From contig NZ_NPKN01000002.1 of the NCBI RefSeq assembly GCF_008329435.1, forward strand, positions 248,001 to 312,000: a DNA stretch of 64,000 nt, written 5' to 3'. Origin of the DNA: Rhodanobacter sp. T12-5. GTDB lineage: Bacteria; Pseudomonadota; Gammaproteobacteria; Xanthomonadales; Rhodanobacteraceae. The position numbers and the translations under genes are program-made. The notes under the pieces were generated by a model. It was not told where the DNA came from and searched no databases. It was given only the letters and a program-made list of their open reading frames with translations. Below are positions 55,103-63,819 of the stretch, one piece after another (within the stretch, counting starts at the first letter, position 1; the number at the start of each line of letters is the position of its first letter).

Positions 55103-57558
55103 CCACTTTCGACAGGAATACCTGCATGTCCACGTGCACCGAAGAAGGCGCCATATCCCATGCCGAATCCGCGCTGGCGGCAGCCCGCCAGGCGGCGGCG
55201 CTGATCCCGCCACTGTGGCCGCTGGCTTCCAGCGTCGCGGTCAACCCCTATCTCGGCCATACCGACGAACCGCTGGCATTCGCCGCCGCTCGCCTGCGTC
55301 GCGCCGCCGGCGTTCGCAGCACGATGTCCCGAGATTGGTATGCGCGACACCTGCATGAGGGCAGGATCAGCGACGACGATCTGGCCGCCGCACTCGACGC
55401 GGTGTGGACGACAGCGAACCTGCCCAGCGTCGCGCAGCTCAAGGCGCTCATGGCGATCGACGCGCCCGCCCCGCGCGCGCTGCCCCGCGTGGCCGATCTG
55501 GTTGCCGACTGCAGCGGGATCGACTGGTCCGGCATCGTGACCGAGCGCATCAGTCACTGGGCCGCCGATTACTTCGATCAGGGCCAGGCGCTGTGGGCTG
55601 GCACGAAGCAACCGCATGCCTATGCGGCTTGGCGCAGCGTCGCCAGCCTGGATTTGACGCCGGAAATTGCCGGGCTCAAGCACTTTGCCTCGGACGTGGC
55701 GCGCTTGCCTGATGTCGCCGCCGATGCGCTGACCGCATGTTCACGCCAGCTCGGTATCACGGCGCAGGCCATGCCTGCCTATTTCCACCGCTTGCTGGTC
55801 GGCATGGGTGGCTGGTCGCAAATGGCCCGCTATCGTCAGTGGCAGGCCGAACTGGCGGGGAAGCACGACAACACGCTCATCGAGCTGCTGGCGATTGCCC
55901 TGGTCTGGGAAGTGGCTTTGCACAAGCAGTACGCCAGCGCGATCGAGATGCCATGGAGGCGTGCCCAGGCGTTCTTCGGGGAACCTCTGCAGCCGACCCG
56001 CGACGAGCTGCTCGACGCCGTTTTTCAGGAGGCTTTCGAGCGTGGCGAGCAACGCCGACTCGCCGAGGCCATGGCCGTCGAGGTGGCGGCGCAACGCCCC
56101 GGGCAGGCCGCGCTGCAAGTGGCGTTCTGCATCGATGTGCGCTCGGAAGTCTTCCGTCGCGCGCTGGAGAGCGTGGATCCGTCGATCCGGACCATCGGCC
56201 TTGCCGGCTTCTTCGGCATCGGGGTGGCCTACCGTCGCCACGCATCGGATGTAGTGGAGCCGCGCCTGCCGGTACTGCTCCACCCGCAGTGGCATGCCCG
56301 GGCAGGCGGCCACGACGCCGCCAGTGTGCAGCGCGACCGCAGCGTCCGCATCCAGCGACGCGCCACGCGGGCATGGGGCCGATTCAAGCTGGCGGCAATC
56401 TCGTCGTTTGCATTCGTCGAGGCCACCGGACCGGTCTACATCGCCAAGCTGATCCGTGACGCCCTGGCGCTGCGCCGCGCATCGAAAGCCGGCGATCCCG
56501 CTCCGCAAATGGATCCGCAGCCCGCACTGGACGACCGCATCGCGCTGGCCGAAGGTGCACTGCGATCCATGTCGCTGACGGGCCACTTCGCGCGGCTCGT
56601 GGTGCTCGCAGGCCACGGCGCGAAGGTCGTCAACAATCCTCACGCCAGTGGACTCCACTGCGGTGCCTGCGGCGGCAACTCGGGCGAGGCCAACGCCCGC
56701 CTGATGGTGCAACTGCTCAACGACAAGGCCGTTCGTGCCGGGCTCGTGCAGCGCGGCATCGCCATTCCTGCCGATACCGTGTTTGCCGCCGGCCTGCACC
56801 TCACCACAACCGACACGCTGACCTTGTTCGACCTGGAACAGCTGCCGGACACGCATGCGGACGATGTGGCCCGGGCCGTACGCTGGTTTGCCACTGCCGG
56901 TGCGCTGGCGCGCGCCGAGCGCGTATGGCGGCTGCCCGGTGCCGTGCGAGCGGCCGACGTTTTCCAGCGCGCCCGCAACTGGGCCGAGGTACGTCCCGAA
57001 TGGGCACTGGCCGGATGTCAGTCGTTCATCGTCGCGCCACGCCATCGCACCGCCACGCGCGACCTCGGTGGCCGCGCCTTCCTGCACGATTACGACTGGC
57101 GCAACGACGAAGGCTTCGCGCTGCTCGAGGTGATCCTCACCGCCCCGGTGGTGGTCGCCAGCTGGATCAGCCTGCAGTACTACGGTTCCAGCGTGGCACC
57201 GGACCTGTTCGGCGCGGGCAACAAGCTGCTGCACAACGTCACCGGCGGTATCGGGGTGGTCGAAGGCAACGGCGGCCTGCTGCGCGCGGGCCTGCCCTGG
57301 CAATCGGTACACGATGGCGAGCGGCTGGTGCATCAGCCACTGCGGATGTCGGTGCTGGTGGATGCCCCGCGCGAGGCGATCAGCGCGATCCTGCAGCGTC
57401 ATCCCGATCTATGCCGCTTGTTCCAGCACCATTGGATGCATCTGTTCGCGTTGGACGAACATGGCCGAATGGCATGGCGTCACGAGGGCGAACGGGGCTG
57501 GCAGACGATGCCGGCACAAACCGTCACGCCATCGAGGTCGGAGCCTGCGCTGGCATGA
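55099..57558 (+). CDS. dabA: DabA, carbonic-anhydrase-like subunit (DUF2309)
   Basis: An 819-residue peripheral protein. It has the beta-carbonic-anhydrase-like zinc ligands of DabA: Cys344 and Asp346 in VAFCIDVRSEVFRR, His506 in VLAGHGAKVVNNPHAS and Cys521 in LHCGACGGNSGEAN; the His-to-Cys distance of 15 residues is the one known for characterised DabA. The N-terminus has PLWPLASSVAVNPYLG, typical of DUF2309. With DabB it should hydrate CO2 in a vectorial, energy-driven way and supply bicarbonate. It is coupled by ATGA overlaps both to dabB and to the following cysD-like gene. Confidence 0.95.
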   Translation: MTTFDRNTCMSTCTEEGAISHAESALAAARQAAALIPPLWPLASSVAVNPYLGHTDEPLAFAAARLRRAAGVRSTMSRDWYARHLHEGRISDDDLAAALDAVWTTANLPSVAQLKALMAIDAPAPRALPRVADLVADCSGIDWSGIVTERISHWAADYFDQGQALWAGTKQPHAYAAWRSVASLDLTPEIAGLKHFASDVARLPDVAADALTACSRQLGITAQAMPAYFHRLLVGMGGWSQMARYRQWQAELAGKHDNTLIELLAIALVWEVALHKQYASAIEMPWRRAQAFFGEPLQPTRDELLDAVFQEAFERGEQRRLAEAMAVEVAAQRPGQAALQVAFCIDVRSEVFRRALESVDPSIRTIGLAGFFGIGVAYRRHASDVVEPRLPVLLHPQWHARAGGHDAASVQRDRSVRIQRRATRAWGRFKLAAISSFAFVEATGPVYIAKLIRDALALRRASKAGDPAPQMDPQPALDDRIALAEGALRSMSLTGHFARLVVLAGHGAKVVNNPHASGLHCGACGGNSGEANARLMVQLLNDKAVRAGLVQRGIAIPADTVFAAGLHLTTTDTLTLFDLEQLPDTHADDVARAVRWFATAGALARAERVWRLPGAVRAADVFQRARNWAEVRPEWALAGCQSFIVAPRHRTATRDLGGRAFLHDYDWRNDEGFALLEVILTAPVVVASWISLQYYGSSVAPDLFGAGNKLLHNVTGGIGVVEGNGGLLRAGLPWQSVHDGERLVHQPLRMSVLVDAPREAISAILQRHPDLCRLFQHHWMHLFALDEHGRMAWRHEGERGWQTMPAQTVTPSRSEPALA

Positions 57559-58451
57559 AGGCACTGCCGGCACACCTGGCCGCGCTGGAAACCGAGGCCA
57601 TCCACATCCTGCGCGAGGGCGTGGCCGAGGCGCGCCACCCGGTACTGCTGTTTTCCGGCGGCAAGGACTCCACCGTACTGGCCCATCTGGCCCGGCGCGC
57701 CTTCTACCCGGCGCCCCCGCCGTTGCCACTGCTGCACATCGACTCGACCTGGGAATTTGCCGAGGTACTGGCGTTCCGCGATGCCTTTGCTGCGGCATAC
57801 GGTTTCCGCTTGCTGGTGCATGCCAACGAGCAGGGCCGTGCGCAATCCATCAATCCGTTCGAGAACGGTGATGTCTACACCACCCTGATGCGAACCGAAC
57901 CGCTGAAACAGGCGCTGCGTGACGGCGGCTACGACGTCATCTTCGGCGGCGCTCGTCGCGATGAAGAGGCCAGTCGTGCCAAGGAACGCATGGTCTCCGT
58001 GCGCAACCCGAGCCAGGGCTGGGAGCCACGGTCGCAACGTCCTGAACTGTGGCGGTGCCTCAACTGGCGACGGGCCCGGGGGGAGACGATCCGCGCATTT
58101 CCTCTCTCCAACTGGACCGAGCACGATTTGTGGACCTGGATCCTCCTGCGCCGCATTGAACTGGCGCCGCTATACCTGGCACGTGAGCGTTCGGTGGTCG
58201 TGCGCGACGGTCAGCGCATCGTCGTCGATGACCCGCAACGCATGCACTGGCGGCCAGGAGAACACGCCAGCGTGGAAAGAGTGCGCTTCCGCACCCTCGG
58301 CTGCTGGCCAGTGACTGCCGCGCAACTTTCCGATGCACGAACCATGGCCGAAGTCGCCGCCGAAACACTGTCGGCGCGCACGTCCGAGCGCATCGGCCGG
58401 ATCAGTGACGAAGGCTCGCTCGAACGACAGAAACGGGAGGGCTACTTTTGA
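57555..58451 (+). CDS. CysD-like ATP sulfurylase small subunit, without CysN
   Basis: A 298-residue PP-loop protein nearly colinear with CysD. Motifs are LLFSGGKDSTVLAHLARRAF (34-40 region), LLHIDSTWEF, FGGARRDEEASRAKER, PELWRCLNWRRARGE, FPLSNWTEHDLWTWI, RTLGCWPVTAA and SLERQKREGYF at the end. CysD normally forms ATP sulfurylase with the GTPase CysN, but no cysN, cysC or cysH is nearby; instead the gene overlaps the dabA stop (ATGA). It may have taken on an adenylylation role in the DAB context, or work with a CysN encoded elsewhere. The catalytic loop appears intact. Confidence 0.85.
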   Translation: MKALPAHLAALETEAIHILREGVAEARHPVLLFSGGKDSTVLAHLARRAFYPAPPPLPLLHIDSTWEFAEVLAFRDAFAAAYGFRLLVHANEQGRAQSINPFENGDVYTTLMRTEPLKQALRDGGYDVIFGGARRDEEASRAKERMVSVRNPSQGWEPRSQRPELWRCLNWRRARGETIRAFPLSNWTEHDLWTWILLRRIELAPLYLARERSVVVRDGQRIVVDDPQRMHWRPGEHASVERVRFRTLGCWPVTAAQLSDARTMAEVAAETLSARTSERIGRISDEGSLERQKREGYF

Positions 58452-59347
58452 TGGCGACCACATCGCAACCCGAAAGCGACGCCACCCGCGCGAGCAGCAC
58501 CTATGCCGGTGCGCGCGCCGTGCTCGCCACCATGCACGGCAAGCAGGCGGCCATCGCACCCGTCATGCACGACACACTGGGCTTGCAGGTTGAAACGGCT
58601 GAAGCAATCAACACCGACGCACTGGGGACATTCACCGGCGAAATCCCCCGCCCCGGCAGCATCCGCGAGACCGCCATCGCCAAGGCACGGCTGGGCATGA
58701 CCCGCACCGGGCTACCCATTGGCCTGGCCAGCGAAGGCAGTTACGGGCCGCACCCTTCCATTCCGTTCGTCTGCGGCGGCCTGGAACTGATGGTGCTGGT
58801 CGATGACACCCGCGGCATCGTCATCACCGAGCATCTCGTGGTGGATGCTCCCGTGTACGCGCATGCCCCCGTGTCGAACCAGGTGCAGCTCGCCACGTTC
58901 TTCGAGCAGACCGGCTTCCCGCAGCACGCCGTCATCGTGAAACCGAACCGCACCGATCGAGCGACCTTGCCCGTCTTCAAGGGCCTGCGTTCCGCCAGCG
59001 CAGTGGCCGACGCGGTGATCCGCTGCGCCGCATGTTCCATCGATCAGCTGGCCTTTGTGCAGACCGACATGCGCGCCCACATGAATCCCACCCGCATGGC
59101 TTCGATCGCGCGCCTTGCAGCGCGACTGTGCGCGCGAATAGCGACAGCCTGCCCACATTGTGCCGCCCCCGGCTATGGCCAGACAGACATTGAAACCGGC
59201 CTGCCCTGCGCCTGGTGCGGCTGTCCCAGCGATTTGGTGCGGCACGAGATTTTCGGTTGCGTGGCCTGTGACCACCGCGAGCATCGCCCGCGCCCAGACG
59301 GCCTGGAGTTCGCCGATCCCGGCCGCTGTTCGCGCTGCAATCCTTGA
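58451..59347 (+). CDS. DUF6671 zinc-ribbon protein
   Basis: A 298-residue protein of unknown function, of the group I know as DUF6671. The N-terminal part (MHGKQAAIAPVMHDTLGLQV, RETAIAKARLGM, ASEGSYGPHP, ITEHLVV) resembles a nucleotide- or sugar-binding alpha/beta domain. The C-terminus carries two zinc-ribbon pairs, CPHC/CAWCGC and CVAC/CSRC. The start overlaps the cysD-like stop by one base (TGATG). The motif KARLGMTRTGLPIGLASEGS is well conserved in look, suggesting an active site. Being in a tight operon with dabAB and CysD implies a shared, unknown role. Confidence 0.75.
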   Translation: MATTSQPESDATRASSTYAGARAVLATMHGKQAAIAPVMHDTLGLQVETAEAINTDALGTFTGEIPRPGSIRETAIAKARLGMTRTGLPIGLASEGSYGPHPSIPFVCGGLELMVLVDDTRGIVITEHLVVDAPVYAHAPVSNQVQLATFFEQTGFPQHAVIVKPNRTDRATLPVFKGLRSASAVADAVIRCAACSIDQLAFVQTDMRAHMNPTRMASIARLAARLCARIATACPHCAAPGYGQTDIETGLPCAWCGCPSDLVRHEIFGCVACDHREHRPRPDGLEFADPGRCSRCNP

Positions 59348-59414
59348 ACGGCGAACAGCGCGTCCGAGGCCCGCACAACAGCCCATCCATCGACAACGTC
59401 AAACGGAGCCCACG

Positions 59415-59645
59415 ATGAACGACCGCGACCTTGACCTGACAAAAGCCAACCAGCAGATCGACTGGGTACTTCAACACCCGGACATGAGCCTCTGGTTGAA
59501 AACCACGCTCAAGGCAGCGCTGCAGCGTGATCCACTAGCGGTGTCCAACGATCTGGAGCTTTTGAATTGCGTGCTGCGGCCGTGGTGCGAAACATCGATG
59601 CCCGGCACGATGGAGCAGGCCGGTATCGGCACTGGCGCAGGATGA
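59415..59645 (+). CDS. 76-residue protein, end of dab operon
   Basis: A small soluble protein with DLTKANQQIDWVLQHPDMS, then LKTTLKAALQRDPLAVSNDL and a Cys-containing tail. A good ribosome site (ACGGAG) precedes ATG 59415, 67 bases after the DUF6671 gene. I do not recognise the family. The helical, charged make-up looks like a small partner protein. It is the last gene on this strand before convergent genes. Confidence 0.65.
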   Translation: MNDRDLDLTKANQQIDWVLQHPDMSLWLKTTLKAALQRDPLAVSNDLELLNCVLRPWCETSMPGTMEQAGIGTGAG

Positions 59646-59707
59646 GCCAAGGCCGGCACGGTTGATTCAGCATCGAGGCCAGACGTCCCGCGAAGGCAGC
59701 GCCACGA

Positions 59708-60397
59708 TCATTGCCCCGCGTCCCACCATGAAGCCGTGCCAGCGAATTGGATGCCGGCGTTTTCAATCACCTCGGGTCGGGCTGCGCCTGTCAGCACCCA
59801 TCGCAACATGCAGTCACCGATATCCCGGGTGGTGGTGAAGACCGAGGGCATTGCCTTGGTGCCCAACGCCAGCAGTGGCGCGCCAAGCGTATAAACCCTG
59901 CGACGCAAGCCATGCGGCGATTGCTCGCCCAGTACCGGGCGCACCACGCCCGGGCGCAGGCTGGTGTGAGCGATGCCGGCATGACGCAACATTGCCTCAG
60001 CCTCGCCCTTGACGCGCAGCGGCATCAGCCGGCTGGATGGATTTGCCCCTGCGCCGGACACGTAGACGACGCACCCCGCCGGGTTGGCCCTGGCATAGGC
60101 GTGAACCACCCGCTCCAGCACGCCGACCGTCGCTTCACGGTAGGTCGCCTCGGACATGCCCAACGGCAGCGGACCCGCGCAATAGAGGCAGGCATCAAGG
60201 CCACCCAGGTCGATCTGGGCGAGCGATGCCTGCGAAAAATCGGCCACCTGAAGCACGCGTGTCTTGCGATCGGCAACGGCCAGCGGGTGACGCACCAGCG
60301 CGACCACCTGCGTCACTTCGGGCGCGCTGCACAAGACGTTCAATACACCTTGACCAACCAGCCCGCTGGCACCGACCAGCAAGATGCGCTTGCCCAT
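59708..60397 (-). CDS. NAD(P)-binding epimerase-like protein
   Basis: A 229-residue Rossmann protein of the atypical SDR/NmrA style. The nucleotide-binding motif is RILLVGASGLVGQGVLNVL, and later segments are VALVRHPL, YVSGAGANPSS, LRVKGEAEAMLR and TSLRPGVVRPVLGE. The YxxxK catalytic pair is not obvious (K in RVKGEAE), so it may be a binding protein or isomerase. The ATG at 60397 overlaps the DUF2256 stop as ATGA. It belongs to the photolyase cluster. Confidence 0.78.
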   Translation of the reverse strand: MGKRILLVGASGLVGQGVLNVLCSAPEVTQVVALVRHPLAVADRKTRVLQVADFSQASLAQIDLGGLDACLYCAGPLPLGMSEATYREATVGVLERVVHAYARANPAGCVVYVSGAGANPSSRLMPLRVKGEAEAMLRHAGIAHTSLRPGVVRPVLGEQSPHGLRRRVYTLGAPLLALGTKAMPSVFTTTRDIGDCMLRWVLTGAARPEVIENAGIQFAGTASWWDAGQ

Positions 60398-60549
60398 CAC
60401 GAAGAGGCTCCTTTGCGGGTGCGGCAGGCGTCCGAGCAATAACGAACGTCGTCCCAGATGGCAGTCCATTTTCGCCGCCAATTGAACGCGCGCCCGCATC
60501 GTGTGCAGAGCTTCTGCGGCAGGTCGGCCTTCTTGCGCATGCGTGCCAT
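60397..60549 (-). CDS. DUF2256 zinc-finger protein
   Basis: A 50-residue protein almost entirely made of the DUF2256 motif: KLCTRCGRAFNWRRKWTAIW followed by DDVRYCSDAC. Two CxxC-type pairs probably bind one zinc. DUF2256 genes are regularly found beside FeS-type photolyase/cryptochrome genes, and such a gene is at 62290 here. The ATG at 60549 (MARMRKK) is chosen; 60540 is possible. Confidence 0.85.
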   Translation of the reverse strand: MARMRKKADLPQKLCTRCGRAFNWRRKWTAIWDDVRYCSDACRTRKGASS

Positions 60550-60559
60550 GGGCGCAACC

Positions 60560-61285
60560 CTACCTGGAGGCCAGCGTGCTGCGTCCACCGTCCGCAGCGA
60601 ACACTTGCCCGGTAATCCAGTCGGCATCTGCCGACAACAGGAAACCCGACAACCTGGCGGCGTCCTCCGGCTTGCCGAGCCGCCCCAGCGGATGCATTGC
60701 CGCCACCGATTCGCGTAGACGCGGATTGCCGGTAATGCTTTGCGCCAGTGGCGTATCGGTCAGGGACAGGGCAATGGCGTTGACCCGGATTGCCGGCGCC
60801 AACTCGGCAGCCAGTGCACGCGTGAGACCCCCCACCGCAGCCTTGGCCATGCTGATGGAGGTGTGCAGGGCAAAACCGAGTGAAGCGGCCACCGAGGAAA
60901 ACAGCACGATCGATGCAGGCTCCGCGCTAGCCCGCAGCGCTGGCATGGCGGCCTGCACAGCCAGTGCGGCTCCGGCGGCATTCAACCGGAAATCCCGCTC
61001 CAGGTCAGCCGGGGTGATTCGCGCCAATGGCTTGAGATTGATGCTGCCCACGGCATACACCAGGCCGCTCAACGTCGGTCCGGCTTCGTCCGCAACCCGC
61101 GCAAACGAGTCCGGATCGAGTACGTCGGCAGCCGTCCAACCGGCGTCAAGCTCCGTCGCCAGGACTTGCAAGCGACCGGCTTCACGCGCCACCAGATGCA
61201 ACGCAAATCCCGCCGCCGAAAGCTGACGTGACAAGCAGGTGCCGACCCCACCCGTTGCGCCATAGATCAGCACCTTGCCGGCCAT
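60560..61285 (-). CDS. Divergent short-chain dehydrogenase
   Basis: A 241-residue SDR. The coenzyme motif is KVLIYGATGGVGTCLSRQL, with NAAGAALAVQAA, SIVLFSSVAAS and a C-terminal LSADADWITGQVFAADGG. At the catalytic YxxxK site the sequence reads HTSISMAKAAVGGL, so the Tyr position is Ile while Lys is kept. Classical dehydrogenase chemistry is therefore doubtful. It is placed 11 bases before the DUF2256 gene on the same strand. Confidence 0.82.
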   Translation of the reverse strand: MAGKVLIYGATGGVGTCLSRQLSAAGFALHLVAREAGRLQVLATELDAGWTAADVLDPDSFARVADEAGPTLSGLVYAVGSINLKPLARITPADLERDFRLNAAGAALAVQAAMPALRASAEPASIVLFSSVAASLGFALHTSISMAKAAVGGLTRALAAELAPAIRVNAIALSLTDTPLAQSITGNPRLRESVAAMHPLGRLGKPEDAARLSGFLLSADADWITGQVFAADGGRSTLASR

Positions 61286-61520
61286 GCGTATGCGTCCCGT
61301 GTCATCCAGAGACCTTTGTTACGCGAAAACACGGGCAACGGATTCACCGAAGATGCGGAAGTGCATCCATAGGCCGCCCGTTTGCGTAGCGATCAACAGA
61401 TATTGTCGTTCGCGGTCATTGCGAGGGTGGCGTTGCCACGACGTTGCTGCAAGCCACTTCGGCAAATGGCAGGCGCGGCACAAGCCCCAGCACGACGGCA
61501 TCCAGGAAAGGAGCAATTTC

Positions 61521-62279
61521 ATGAAATACCTGCTCGCATTGCTCGCCTGGGCCATGCCGGTGGTCGCATGGCTTTCCAACACGGGTGTATTCGGTCCAAC
61601 CAACGGTGCCATTTCCAATCGGTATCCGACGCTGATCGTGGCCGCCGGCTATGCGTTCGCGATCTGGGGGCCGATCTTCGTACTCGATGTCGTGTACGGC
61701 ACCCGGCAATGCCTGGATCGCAGCAACGACGCCGCGCTGCAACGGATACGACCACCGACGGCTGCGGCTTTCGCGCTCACCTCGTCGTGGATGATCGTGT
61801 TCTCGCTGCAATGGTTCTGGCTGGCGTTGGCGATCATCTGGCTGAGTCTGGCGTGCATGCTTGGTGCCGCTTGGCAGGTCTCGCATACGGCGCAACATGC
61901 CCGCGGGCCGTGGTGGCAATGGTTGCCGCTGTCACTGCACGCGGGCTGGATTTCGCTGGCGGCGTTTCTCAATGTGGCGCAGGTAATCGTGGCGTTCCAC
62001 CTGCTGCCGGTCAGCAACATGCTTCCGTGGACGCTGCTGCTGTTCGCGCTCGCCGCGCTGCTTGTCCTCACCGTGATCGTGCGCCTGCGGGGCAACCCCT
62101 GGTACACCCTGGCGGTGCTTTGGGGTCTTGTCGGCGTCTTCGTCAAACAACATGCATCGGGCCTCGATGGCGCAGCCACTGCGGCCGCGGTCGCGATGGC
62201 GCTCGCCGCAGCCGTAGCGCTCCTGTCGCTGTGGCACCTGTTGCGACCACTGGCGCCGACCAAACGCACCGGTTCCTGA
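61521..62279 (+). CDS. TspO/MBR-like membrane protein
   Basis: A 252-residue protein with about six to seven hydrophobic segments, rich in tryptophan (for example AIWGPIFVLDVVYG, SLQWFWLALAIIWLSLACML, WWQWLPLSLHAGWISLAAF). It resembles the longer bacterial relatives of TspO, the tryptophan-rich sensory protein. Ribosome site AGGAAAGGAG precedes ATG 61521. The gene starts the plus-strand half of the photolyase cluster, 10 bases before the cryptochrome gene, and may be involved in light or porphyrin responses; that is inference. Confidence 0.72.
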   Translation: MKYLLALLAWAMPVVAWLSNTGVFGPTNGAISNRYPTLIVAAGYAFAIWGPIFVLDVVYGTRQCLDRSNDAALQRIRPPTAAAFALTSSWMIVFSLQWFWLALAIIWLSLACMLGAAWQVSHTAQHARGPWWQWLPLSLHAGWISLAAFLNVAQVIVAFHLLPVSNMLPWTLLLFALAALLVLTVIVRLRGNPWYTLAVLWGLVGVFVKQHASGLDGAATAAAVAMALAAAVALLSLWHLLRPLAPTKRTGS

Positions 62280-62289
62280 GACGCTCGCC

Positions 62290-63819
62290 ATGAACAGAAT
62301 GCGGCTCGTGTTGGGAGACCAGCTGAACATCAACCATTCGTGGTTTGAGTGCGTCGATACGCAGGTGATCCATGTGCTGATGGAAGTGCGCCAGGAAACC
62401 GATTATGTGCTGCACCACGCTCAGAAAATTCTGGGGATTTTCGCGGCGATGCGCGATTTTGCGCGGCAACTGGTCGAGCGCGGACATCGGGTGCACTACC
62501 TGGCAATCGACGATCCGGAAAATCGACAATCCCTGCCCGCCAACCTCGACCGACTGATCGAACAGCATCGGATCGACACGTTCGAATACCAGGCACCGGA
62601 TGAGTGGCGACTCGACCGGCAACTGGCCGACTACGCGCAAAATCTCGCCAAACCTGCGCGCATGGTGGACAGCGAGCACTTCCTCACCGGGCGTGACGAA
62701 GCCGCAAGATTCCATGCGACGCGCCCGCAGTGGACGATGGAACCGTTCTACCGCCGCTTGCGCAGGTTGCACGACGTATTGATGGAGCCTGACGGGAAGC
62801 CTGTCGGTGGACGCTGGAACTTTGATGCCGAGAACCGCAAACGTTGGCGCGGCAATCCCGTCGAGCCGCCGGAGCTGCGCCAGGGCCATGATCACCGCGA
62901 GCTGTGGGCCTGCATCATCGCCGCGGGTGTGCGCAGCTTCGGCAACCCGCATGCCGGGGACTTTCGCTGGCCACTGAACCGCGAAGAAGCGCTGCAGCAA
63001 CTCGATGCGTTCGCGCAGCATGCCCTGCCGCATTTCGGCGACTTCCAGGACGCCATGAGCGAACACGCGTCGCGCCTGTTCCACTCGCTGCTTTCCTTTG
63101 CCCTCAACCTGAAGCTGCTTTCACCCCGCGAAGTGATCGACCGTGCACAGACCTGTTGGCGCGCGGGGCAAGCGCCCCTGGCCGCGGTCGAGGGCTTCAT
63201 TCGGCAGATCCTCGGCTGGCGCGAATATGTGCGTGGCGTTTACTGGGCGCGCATGCCCGGCTACGCCAACAGCAACTACTTCGGGCATCAAGAGGATCTA
63301 CCCGACTGGTTCTGGACCGGCGCCACCTCGATGAACTGCCTGCATCACGCGATCAGTCAATCGCTCGAACACGCCCATGCGCATCACATCCAGCGCCTGA
63401 TGCTGATCGGCAACTTTGCCCTGCTGGCCGGGCTCGACCCGCGGCAGGTGCACCAGTGGTATCTGGGCATCTACATCGATGCCTTCGAGTGGGTGGAAAT
63501 GCCCAACACGCTTGGCATGAGCCAGTTTGCCGACGGCGGTCTGCTGGCCACCAAACCGTACATTTCGGCGGCGTCCTACATTCACCGGATGGGCGATTAC
63601 TGCAGCGGCTGCCGCTACCGCCGCGATCAACGCAGCGGCGAGCTGGCCTGCCCATTCAATGCGCTGTACTGGGACTTCCTCGCACGGGAGCAAGATCGGC
63701 TCGGCAGCAATCCGCGGCTTGCCATGCCATACAAGCTGCTGCAGCGCATGCCCGTCACAGAGCGTTCGATGCTGCGTGATCAGGCACGGGACATTCGAAA
63801 GAACCTGGCGAACCTCTGA
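62290..63819 (+). CDS. FeS-type photolyase/cryptochrome (PhrB/CryB group)
   Basis: A 509-residue flavoprotein of the iron-sulfur bacterial cryptochrome and (6-4) photolyase group. The N-terminal antenna domain starts RMRLVLGDQLNINHSWF. Cysteines for the [4Fe-4S] cluster are Cys350 (SMNCLHHAI) and Cys438, 441 and 454 (DYCSGCRYRRDQRSGELACP), with the spacing of characterised PhrB and CryB. FAD-domain blocks include GWREYVRGVYWARMP and QVHQWYLGIYIDAFEWVEM. It probably repairs UV lesions, or senses light. Together with DUF2256, SDR and TspO-like genes it forms a recurring cluster. Confidence 0.93.
   Translation: MNRMRLVLGDQLNINHSWFECVDTQVIHVLMEVRQETDYVLHHAQKILGIFAAMRDFARQLVERGHRVHYLAIDDPENRQSLPANLDRLIEQHRIDTFEYQAPDEWRLDRQLADYAQNLAKPARMVDSEHFLTGRDEAARFHATRPQWTMEPFYRRLRRLHDVLMEPDGKPVGGRWNFDAENRKRWRGNPVEPPELRQGHDHRELWACIIAAGVRSFGNPHAGDFRWPLNREEALQQLDAFAQHALPHFGDFQDAMSEHASRLFHSLLSFALNLKLLSPREVIDRAQTCWRAGQAPLAAVEGFIRQILGWREYVRGVYWARMPGYANSNYFGHQEDLPDWFWTGATSMNCLHHAISQSLEHAHAHHIQRLMLIGNFALLAGLDPRQVHQWYLGIYIDAFEWVEMPNTLGMSQFADGGLLATKPYISAASYIHRMGDYCSGCRYRRDQRSGELACPFNALYWDFLAREQDRLGSNPRLAMPYKLLQRMPVTERSMLRDQARDIRKNLANL

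Noticed and set aside
57555..58451. PAPS reductase (CysH) as the identity of the PP-loop gene in the dab operon
   Set aside because: The GGARRDEE motif, FPLSNWTEHDLW and the C-terminal KREGYF are those of CysD, not of CysH.
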